Assembly: GCA_900549755.1 (NCBI GenBank)
Contig: URPQ01000082.1
Span: 1-6,567, forward strand
Direction of reading: 5' to 3'
Source: an uncultured Oscillospiraceae bacterium
GTDB lineage: Bacteria > Bacillota > Clostridia > Oscillospirales > Acutalibacteraceae
Length of the DNA stretch: 6,567 nucleotides
Part shown: one piece after another, positions 1-5,820 of the stretch
How positions within the stretch are numbered: position 1 is the stretch's first letter
Layout: each line of letters opens with the position of its first letter
Position numbers and translations under genes: made by a program
The notes under the pieces: generated by a model
What the model was told of the DNA's origin: nothing
Databases searched by the model: none
What the model saw: the letters and a program-made list of their open reading frames with translations, nothing else

Positions 1-759
1 TTTCAGCCGCGCACCTTACGCGACGGCGAGGCGGAAAAGATAATAAGAAATATTGCACCCGATGCTATAGCAGTAGTGGCTTACGGTAAAATTTTACCTA
101 CGGAAATTTTAACCCTGCCGCGATACGGCTGTGTAAACGGGCACGCTTCACTCTTACCTAAATACAGAGGTGCGGCGCCCATACAGTGGTGCATTGTAAA
201 CGGCGAAAAGGAAACGGGCGTTACCGCAATGCAAATGGACGAGGGTATGGACACGGGCGATATTTTAGAAACCGCGGTTACCGAAATAGGCGCGGAAGAA
301 ACCGCGGGCGAGCTTTTTGAGCGGCTCTCGGTTATAGGCGCTGAGTTACTGGTAAAGACCCTTGCCGATATTGAAAACGGAAACGTTACCCCTATAAAGC
401 AGGATGAAAGCAAAGCGACAGCAGCGCCGATTATAAAAAAGGAAATGGCGAAAATCAGCTTTCACGATATGACGGCGGAAGAGGTTCACAACGCGGTGCG
501 CGGCTTTTACCCGTGGCCGGTTGCTTTCTTTATATCGGGCGGCAAGCGTATAAAAATAATAAAGAGCCGCGTTGTAAATATGCACGGCACGGCGGGCGCG
601 GTGCTTAAAAGCGATAACGAGCTTATTGTCGCTTGCAAGAAAGAAGCGGTTGCGCTTGAAACAATTCAGCCCGAAGGCTCAAAGCCTATGACTGCAAAGC
701 AGTATTTATGCGGCAGACCCATAGCTTTGGGCGCCGAAATTGAGGACGAAAATGGCTGA
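1..759 (+). CDS. fmt: Methionyl-tRNA formyltransferase, 3' part (5' end outside window)
   Basis: Fmt transfers the formyl group of 10-formyl-tetrahydrofolate to Met-tRNA(fMet) in the cytoplasm, making the bacterial initiator tRNA. The frame is open from base 1 and gives 252 residues before the TGA at 757-759. The formyltransferase catalytic triad is visible: Asn46 and His48 of the fragment (in GCVNGHASLLPKYRGAAPIQ) and Asp84 (in MDEGMDTGDI). The 36-residue His-to-Asp spacing matches E. coli His108/Asp144. By that alignment about 60 N-terminal residues lie upstream of the window. The C-terminal OB-fold domain follows, with QDESKATAAPI at about 137-147 and the NAVRGFYPWP motif at about 166-175. 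A GTG at position 76 is not the start, because conserved family sequence (FQPRTLRD...) continues upstream of it. The residue between Asn46 and His48 is Gly rather than the commoner Val/Ile; both catalytic residues are kept. The 3' end overlaps rsmB by 8 bases. Confidence 0.96.
   Translation, partial: FQPRTLRDGEAEKIIRNIAPDAIAVVAYGKILPTEILTLPRYGCVNGHASLLPKYRGAAPIQWCIVNGEKETGVTAMQMDEGMDTGDILETAVTEIGAEETAGELFERLSVIGAELLVKTLADIENGNVTPIKQDESKATAAPIIKKEMAKISFHDMTAEEVHNAVRGFYPWPVAFFISGGKRIKIIKSRVVNMHGTAGAVLKSDNELIVACKKEAVALETIQPEGSKPMTAKQYLCGRPIALGAEIEDENG
742..745 (+). promoter_or_regulatory. Ribosome binding site that sets the rsmB start
   Basis: GAGG at 742-745 lies inside the last codons of fmt, six bases before the ATG at 752. 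This spacing favours ATG 752 over an in-frame TTG at 740, which would put the Shine-Dalgarno inside the coding region. Confidence 0.7.
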
Positions 760-2041
760 CGCACGTAAAACCGCCGTAAACGCTTTAATGCGGGTAAACT
801 GCGGCGCGGCGTACTCTAATATAGCGCTTAATGAGGTTTTATCAAAATCGAGGCTTACAGGGGCTGACAGGGCGCTTGCCTCCGCGCTGTTTTACGGCGT
901 GCTGGACCGCAAAATAACCCTTGATTACATTGTTTCGCAGTTTGTAAAAACCCCCGTGAAAAAAATAGCGCCGCTTACAATAAACGCTTTAAGAACCGCC
1001 GTTTACCAGATATATTATATGGATAAAATACCCGACAGCGCCGCGGTAAACGAGGCGGTAAAGCTTGTAAAGGGTTCAAAAGAGAGCGGAAACGCGGGCT
1101 TTGTAAACGCGGTTTTGCGCAATATTCTGCGAAACAGGGTAGAACTGCCCTGCGGCAGCGATATAAAGTCGCTTTCGGTAAAATATTCCTGCCCCGCCGC
1201 TGTTGTGGGGTCGTTTGTAAAGGACTACGGCACCGAAACCGCAAAACAGCTTTTAATCGCAAGCCTTGATGCCCCACCGCTTACCGTGCGGGTAAATACC
1301 CTTAAAACAAGCGCCGAGGAACTGGCTGAAAAACTGGAAGAGCAGGGAATTACCGCCGAAATAAGCGGAGATAGAGATGCGTTTATTTTAAAGCACTGCT
1401 CTGATATTCCGGAAAATAAGCTTTACAGAGAGGGGCTTTTCTACGCGCAGGACTTAGCCTCTCAAAGGGCGGTAGGCATAGCCGACCCGAAGCAGGGGGA
1501 AAGAGTGCTTGATATATGCGCCGCACCCGGCGGCAAAAGCTTTACCGCGGCAATGCTTATGCAAAACGCGGGCGAAATAATTTCCTGCGATTTATATGAG
1601 CAGCGCGTAAGACTTATCGAAAGCGGCGCAAAGAGACTGGGAATAAACATTATAAAGCCGAAAACGGCAAACGCCGAAATTTATGATGAAGCACTTGGTG
1701 AATTTGATTTGGTGCTGTGCGACGTTCCCTGCTCTGGGCTGGGTGTGCTGCGCCGCAAGCCCGAAATTAAATATAAAGACGTTTGCCTTGACGATACGCT
1801 TACACAAACGCAGCTTAAAATACTTGAAAATGCGGCGCGGTATGTAAAGACGGGCGGCAGAATTTTGTATTCTACCTGCACATTAAGGCAAAATGAAAAT
1901 GAAAATCTTGTAAATTCGTTTATTATGCGTTATAATATGTTCCGTAAAGCGTATGAACACACATATATGCCGCATATTGATAAAACAGACGGGTTCTACT
2001 GTGCGTTACTGATAAAGGAGGGAAACGCTCCGCTTGAGTAA
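752..2041 (+). CDS. rsmB: 16S rRNA (cytosine-967-C5)-methyltransferase RsmB
   Basis: RsmB (Sun/Fmu family) uses S-adenosylmethionine to methylate C5 of 16S rRNA C967 (E. coli numbering) during small-subunit assembly. The predicted protein has 429 residues, the usual length. An N-terminal NusB-like RNA-binding domain spans about residues 1-130, with LTGADRALASALFYGVLDR and NAGFVNAVLRNILRN as its signature helices. The Rossmann methyltransferase domain follows. Its SAM loop is VLDICAAPGGKSF at 252-264, the CDVPCSGLG motif carries Cys327, and the nucleophile motif YSTCTL carries Cys376. Both family cysteines are therefore present. The protein ends with the typical TDGFYCALL strand. ATG 752 is chosen over TTG 740 because of the GAGG spacing. 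The start overlaps fmt by 8 bases and the end overlaps rlmN by 8 bases, which suggests translational coupling. A related rRNA m5C methyltransferase such as RsmF is less likely, given the NusB domain and the locus. Confidence 0.96.
   Translation: MADARKTAVNALMRVNCGAAYSNIALNEVLSKSRLTGADRALASALFYGVLDRKITLDYIVSQFVKTPVKKIAPLTINALRTAVYQIYYMDKIPDSAAVNEAVKLVKGSKESGNAGFVNAVLRNILRNRVELPCGSDIKSLSVKYSCPAAVVGSFVKDYGTETAKQLLIASLDAPPLTVRVNTLKTSAEELAEKLEEQGITAEISGDRDAFILKHCSDIPENKLYREGLFYAQDLASQRAVGIADPKQGERVLDICAAPGGKSFTAAMLMQNAGEIISCDLYEQRVRLIESGAKRLGINIIKPKTANAEIYDEALGEFDLVLCDVPCSGLGVLRRKPEIKYKDVCLDDTLTQTQLKILENAARYVKTGGRILYSTCTLRQNENENLVNSFIMRYNMFRKAYEHTYMPHIDKTDGFYCALLIKEGNAPLE
1908..1936 (+). promoter_or_regulatory. 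Possible internal sigma-A-type promoter late in rsmB
   Basis: TTGTAA (1908-1913) and a perfect TATAAT (1931-1936) are separated by 17 bases, the ideal spacing. The -35 matches the consensus at four of six positions. An A-rich run (aaaatg twice, then aaaatc, 1890-1907) sits directly upstream, as an UP element would. Transcription would start near 1943, about 90 bases before rlmN, and could give extra transcription of rlmN-prpC-prkC-rsgA. The stretch also codes for conserved RsmB sequence, so the match may be chance. Confidence 0.3.
2016..2022 (+). promoter_or_regulatory. Ribosome binding site for rlmN
   Basis: AGGAGGG at 2016-2022 is a near-perfect Shine-Dalgarno, located inside the last codons of rsmB. 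It lies 11 bases before the TTG at 2034, slightly longer than the usual spacing. No other NTG codon lies at closer range downstream of it. Confidence 0.7.
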
Positions 2042-3086
2042 AATCGATATAAGGTCAATGTATCTGCCCGAGCTTGAAAATTTCTTAGCCGAAATGGGCG
2101 AGCCGCGCTTTCGCGCAAAGCAGATATTTCACTGGCTGCAATCGGGCGTTACCGATTTTGACGAAATGACCGATATTTCAAAAGCGCTGCGCGAAAGGCT
2201 TAAAGCCGACGCATATATTGCAGGCGCCGAAACAGAGCGCAGGTATGCATCACGGCTTGACGAAACGGTGAAATACGTTTTCCGCCTTTTTGACGGCGAG
2301 CTTATTGAAACCGTGCTTATGAAATATGAGCACGGGTACACCGTGTGCATTTCAACGCAGGTGGGCTGCCGAATGGGCTGCAAATTTTGCGCATCGGGCA
2401 TAAACGGGCTTACAAGAAGTCTCACGGCTTCCGAAATGCTGGCGCAAATAACGGCGGTCCAGCGGGATAATAACATACGCGTTTCCAATATAGTCATGAT
2501 GGGCATGGGCGAGCCGCTTGATAATTTTGATAATTCGGTGCGGTTTTTAAAGCTGGTATCGGATGAAAAGGGCTTAAATATAGGTCTTCGCCATATATCC
2601 CTTTCCACCTCGGGCGTGGTGTCGGGCATAAAAAAGCTGAAATTATTTACTCTTCCCATATCGCTTTCAATTTCTCTGCACGCTGCGAGCGACGATATTC
2701 GTTCCTCGGTAATGCCCGTTAACAAGCGGTGGAATATAGACGAACTGCTTGCCGCCTGCAAAGAGTACCAAGCGGTCACCACAAGGCGCATTTCCTTTGA
2801 ATACGCACTGATAGACGGCGTAAATAATTCCGACGCCTGCGCCGATATGCTGGCGAAAAAGCTGCGCGGAATTATGTGCCACGTTAATCTTATACCTGCA
2901 AATCCGGTAAAGGAAAATTCCTTTAAAAAGCCGGACAGAAATAAAATACTCCGTTTTAAAGAAAGGCTTGCCGCAAACGGCGTAAACGCTACGGTGCGCC
3001 GAACGCTGGGTGCGGATATAGACGCCTCGTGCGGGCAGCTGCGAAAACGGGTAAAGGAGGGTGAAAGCATTGCAGATATTCAGTAA
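2034..3086 (+). CDS. rlmN: Dual-specificity 23S rRNA (A2503-C2) / tRNA (A37-C2) methyltransferase RlmN, radical SAM
   Basis: RlmN methylates C2 of A2503 in 23S rRNA, at the peptidyl transferase centre, and C2 of A37 in some tRNAs, by radical-SAM chemistry. The protein has 350 residues, in the family range. A small N-terminal domain (MGEPRFRAKQIFHWL, about 20-34) precedes the radical-SAM barrel. The [4Fe-4S] ligands are Cys112, Cys116 and Cys119 (GCRMGCKFC). The GMGEP motif is at 157-161. The two further conserved cysteines are Cys105 (CISTQVGC) and the methyl-carrying Cys333 near the C-terminus (DIDASCGQL). The start is a TTG that overlaps the rsmB stop. It yields KIDIRSM, the usual N-terminal pattern in clostridial homologues, whereas the next ATG (2058) would remove it. 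Cfr, the C8-methylating resistance relative, shares the cysteines, but this housekeeping locus argues for RlmN. The end overlaps prpC by 17 bases. Confidence 0.96.
   Translation: MSKIDIRSMYLPELENFLAEMGEPRFRAKQIFHWLQSGVTDFDEMTDISKALRERLKADAYIAGAETERRYASRLDETVKYVFRLFDGELIETVLMKYEHGYTVCISTQVGCRMGCKFCASGINGLTRSLTASEMLAQITAVQRDNNIRVSNIVMMGMGEPLDNFDNSVRFLKLVSDEKGLNIGLRHISLSTSGVVSGIKKLKLFTLPISLSISLHAASDDIRSSVMPVNKRWNIDELLAACKEYQAVTTRRISFEYALIDGVNNSDACADMLAKKLRGIMCHVNLIPANPVKENSFKKPDRNKILRFKERLAANGVNATVRRTLGADIDASCGQLRKRVKEGESIADIQ
3054..3060 (+). promoter_or_regulatory. Ribosome binding site that sets the prpC start
   Basis: AAGGAGG at 3054-3060 touches the GTG at 3061 with no spacer, which would not allow normal initiation there. 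It sits nine bases before an in-frame TTG at 3070, a near-ideal distance. The site therefore favours TTG 3070 as the phosphatase start. It lies within the rlmN coding sequence. Confidence 0.7.
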
Positions 3087-3795
3087 AACCGACAGGGGAC
3101 GGGTGCGCACCGATAATCAGGACGCTTACTTTGCCGGTAAAATAACCGACGACGCGGTTTTCGCGGTAGTTTGCGACGGCATGGGCGGCGCTAATGCCGG
3201 AAACGTTGCAAGCGAGCTTGCCGTGCGGCATATTTCGGAGTACGTTATACGCTCTTACAGGAGCGGTATGAATATGACCGATACCGAAAAAACGCTTAAA
3301 AACGCCATTGTGAGCGCAAATATATCGCTTTATGACAAGGCGGTAAACAATACGGAACTCGCCGGTATGGGAACAACCACCGTCGCGGCATTTGTAAAGG
3401 ACGGTACGGCGGTTATAGCCCATGTGGGGGATAGCCGAATCTACCTTGTGAACGGTGAGATAAAGCAGCTTACCCGTGACCACTCGGTAGTGCAGTCGCT
3501 TATAGAAAGCGGAAAAATAACGCCGGAGGACGCAAAGGTTCACCCGCGCAAAAACGTTATTACAAGGGCGCTGGGCGCCGAAGAGGACGTGGCGGTTGAC
3601 AGCGATTGCCTTACTTTATCAGACGGCGATACGCTGCTGCTTTGCTCGGACGGACTTACAAATTTCCTTGACGATAAGGATATTTTAACGGTCTTTCAAA
3701 ATAACGATATATCCGCGGTTGCCGAAAATTTGGTTGAAACAGCCAACGAAAACGGCGGCGGCGATAATATAACGGTTGTCACGGTTACAAAGTAA
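3070..3795 (+). CDS. prpC: PP2C-family Ser/Thr protein phosphatase PrpC (Stp), partner of PrkC
   Basis: This is a metal-dependent (PPM/PP2C) protein phosphatase that removes phosphate from Ser/Thr residues placed by the kinase encoded next to it, including on the kinase itself. From the TTG at 3070 it has 241 residues, close to the family's usual 240-255, with no signal peptide or membrane segment, so it acts in the cytosol. PP2C motifs appear in order: RTDNQD with Asp18, VCDGMGG with Asp36-Gly37, GTTTVAAF, AHVGDSRIYLV, TRDHSVVQSLIESGKI, VITRALG, LLCSDGLT with Asp194, and GGGDNITVV with Asp232-Asn233. Asp18, Asp36, Asp194 and Asp232 are the expected manganese/magnesium ligands. A GTG at 3061 gives a frame three residues longer, but the Shine-Dalgarno abuts it. 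The gene overlaps rlmN by 17 bases and is followed by a 21-base gap to prkC. All core residues are intact. Confidence 0.95.
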   Translation: MQIFSKTDRGRVRTDNQDAYFAGKITDDAVFAVVCDGMGGANAGNVASELAVRHISEYVIRSYRSGMNMTDTEKTLKNAIVSANISLYDKAVNNTELAGMGTTTVAAFVKDGTAVIAHVGDSRIYLVNGEIKQLTRDHSVVQSLIESGKITPEDAKVHPRKNVITRALGAEEDVAVDSDCLTLSDGDTLLLCSDGLTNFLDDKDILTVFQNNDISAVAENLVETANENGGGDNITVVTVTK

Positions 3796-3816
3796 CGTCA
3801 GAAAGGATAAAAACAT

Positions 3817-5820
3817 ATGGATAAATTTGTAGGAAAACGCCTTGACGGCAGGTATGAAATTAAGGAAATAATCGGCGTAGGCGGTATGGCGGTAGTATAC
3901 AAGGCATACGATAATCAGGAAAACCGCATAGTAGCGGTTAAAATTCTGAAAGAAGAATTTATTTCAAACGAGGAATTTGTCCGCCGCTTTAAAAACGAAT
4001 CAAAGGCTATTGCAATGCTTTCCCACCCGAATATTGTAAAGGTGTTTGACGTAAGCTTCGGCGACCTTATACAGTATATCGTAATGGAGTACATTGAGGG
4101 CATTACCCTTAAAGAATACATTGAGCGTGAGGGCAGCCTGCGCTGGAAAGACGCGGTGCACTTCACCATTCAGATTTTAAAGGGACTTCAGCATGCGCAC
4201 GATAAGGGCATTGTGCACAGGGATGTTAAGCCGCAGAATATAATGGTGCTGCCCGACGGCACTATTAAGGTGACCGATTTCGGCATTGCCCGCTTTGCAA
4301 GGAGCGAGCAGCGCACCATAACCGATAAGGCAATAGGCTCGGTGCATTACATCAGCCCCGAGCAGGCAAGGGGCGAGCGCACCGACGAAAAGACCGATAT
4401 TTACTCGGTGGGCGTTATGCTTTACGAAATGCTTACCGGTCAGCTGCCTTTCCAGGCAGAAAGCGCGGTTTCGGTTGCTATAATGCAGCTGCAGCGCGAC
4501 CCGCAGCTGCCCACCGAGATAAACGGCTCAATTCCGTTAGGGCTTGAGCAGATAACCATGCACGCAATGCAGAAAAACCCCGAGCGCCGCTATCAGTCGG
4601 CTTCCGAAATGCTGTGCGATTTGGGCGCTTTCAGAAAGGACCCGTCGCTCACCTTTGATTATTCCTATTTTGTGGACGATTCTCCCACAAAATTCGCTCC
4701 CGCCGCGTTTGATTACGACAGTGTTCAGGTACCCGAGCGCGAAGAGGAAGAACCCAAGGAAAAGAATAATATGATACCGATACTGGCGGGCATTGCCGTA
4801 ACGCTGGTTATTGCAATAGTTATACTTGCGGCAATATTTGTGCCGAAACTTCTGTCAAGTACGGGTTCTGAGCTTACCTGCCCGAAGTTCGTAGGTCAAA
4901 AACTTGAGGACGTAACCTCAAACGATGAATACAAGGCAAACTTTAAGTTTGAGGAAAAGTGGGAGTCCAATGCCGATTACGCTTACGGTTATATATATGA
5001 GCAGTCAAAGGCGGAGGGGCAGAAGCTTAAAAAAGGCGCTACCATAACCCTGTTTATCAGTAAGGGGCAGTCCACCACAAAGGTGCCCGACGTTTACGGG
5101 AAGACCGAATCCGCAGGCGTTTCAGAGCTTAAAGCGGCGGGCTTTACCACCGTTATAACCGAAATGCCCAGCGAGGACGTTGAAAAGGGGCTTATTATAA
5201 AGACCTCTCCCCAGCGTACCGAGGTTGTTGAAGAAAACGCCAAGATTACCGTTTACGTAAGCTCGGGCAAGACTATACAGAACGTTAACGCTCCGTCGGT
5301 CACCACTATGAAGCAGGCGGATGCCGAAAAGCTTTTGAAGGATAAAAAGCTTATTGCCGAGGTTGAAGAGGTTTATTATTCAAAGGGCAGCGGCTATGAG
5401 TATGCGCCTGTTGGGTACGTTATAAAACAGGAGCCTGCAAGCGGCAGCAGCATTGCCGAGGGTTCAACCGTTAAGATATATGTCAACAAAGGTTTCTCGG
5501 CTAATATAACCGTCAATTTACCGAATGATTTGAACCTTGAACAGTATTATGTATCGCTTTGGGCTGACGGTGTAGCGGTTGCCGAGAGCAAGATGCTTGA
5601 CGCTACACAGCTTAGCAAGTACACCTTTGAAAACGTAACCTCAAAGCGCGACAGCGGCACTTACACGGTAAAAATAAGGTCTGCTTCAAGCAATGCGCTT
5701 GATTATCAGGTAATAACCGTGGACTTCAAAGAGGGTGCCGCCAAGCGAGTGGGCAGTTACGACGATTATAAAAAGCTGGATGCCGATACTTCTTCGTCCG
5801 ATAACGAGGATTTCAATTGA
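3817..5820 (+). CDS. prkC: PASTA-domain membrane Ser/Thr protein kinase PrkC (Stk1/PknB family)
   Basis: PrkC senses muropeptides or lipid II outside the cell and phosphorylates Ser/Thr of cytosolic proteins that control growth, wall metabolism and translation. The 667-residue protein starts at ATG 3817, nine bases after AAAGGA (3802-3807). The kinase domain spans about residues 13-275: Gly loop GVGGMAVVY (20-28), Lys42 in AVK, helix-C Glu61, catalytic HRDVKPQN with Asp136, and DFG at 154-156. The activation loop holds Thr167 and Thr169 (RTIT), at the autophosphorylated positions of PknB/PrkC, and SPE replaces APE. An acidic juxtamembrane linker leads to one membrane helix at about 319-343. 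Outside are three PASTA repeats (about 353-417, 421-486, 489-558), then a C-terminal domain of about 85 residues that looks like the Ig-like domain of staphylococcal and Bacillus homologues, and a Ser/Asp-rich tail. All catalytic residues are present. The stop codon overlaps the rsgA start. Confidence 0.97.
   Translation: MDKFVGKRLDGRYEIKEIIGVGGMAVVYKAYDNQENRIVAVKILKEEFISNEEFVRRFKNESKAIAMLSHPNIVKVFDVSFGDLIQYIVMEYIEGITLKEYIEREGSLRWKDAVHFTIQILKGLQHAHDKGIVHRDVKPQNIMVLPDGTIKVTDFGIARFARSEQRTITDKAIGSVHYISPEQARGERTDEKTDIYSVGVMLYEMLTGQLPFQAESAVSVAIMQLQRDPQLPTEINGSIPLGLEQITMHAMQKNPERRYQSASEMLCDLGAFRKDPSLTFDYSYFVDDSPTKFAPAAFDYDSVQVPEREEEEPKEKNNMIPILAGIAVTLVIAIVILAAIFVPKLLSSTGSELTCPKFVGQKLEDVTSNDEYKANFKFEEKWESNADYAYGYIYEQSKAEGQKLKKGATITLFISKGQSTTKVPDVYGKTESAGVSELKAAGFTTVITEMPSEDVEKGLIIKTSPQRTEVVEENAKITVYVSSGKTIQNVNAPSVTTMKQADAEKLLKDKKLIAEVEEVYYSKGSGYEYAPVGYVIKQEPASGSSIAEGSTVKIYVNKGFSANITVNLPNDLNLEQYYVSLWADGVAVAESKMLDATQLSKYTFENVTSKRDSGTYTVKIRSASSNALDYQVITVDFKEGAAKRVGSYDDYKKLDADTSSSDNEDFN
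5806..5810 (+). promoter_or_regulatory. Ribosome binding site for rsgA
   Basis: GAGGA at 5806-5810, in the last codons of prkC, lies six bases before the TTG at 5817. It supports that TTG as the rsgA start. Confidence 0.65.

Noticed and set aside
76..759. fmt starting at GTG 76 as a complete short gene
   Set aside because: The same frame is open to base 1 and encodes family-typical residues there. The protein would also lack most of the N-terminal half of the Rossmann fold.
2129..3070. 313-codon open frame on the minus strand opposite rlmN
   Set aside because: It lies wholly antisense to a gene with every RlmN motif intact, and its translation is low-complexity Ser/Arg-rich with no recognisable domain. 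It is an effect of codon bias in rlmN.
2034..3086. Cfr-type antibiotic resistance methyltransferase
   Set aside because: Cfr shares the radical-SAM cysteines, but the conserved rsmB-X-prpC-prkC location and the N-terminal pattern fit housekeeping RlmN.
2989..3543. 184-codon minus-strand open frame across the rlmN-prpC junction
   Set aside because: It is antisense to two well-supported genes, with no recognisable motif.
3734..3768. TTGAAA and GATAAT before prkC, as a possible promoter
   Set aside because: The 23-base spacing is too long for a sigma-A promoter, and GATAAT encodes the conserved Asp-Asn of the phosphatase.
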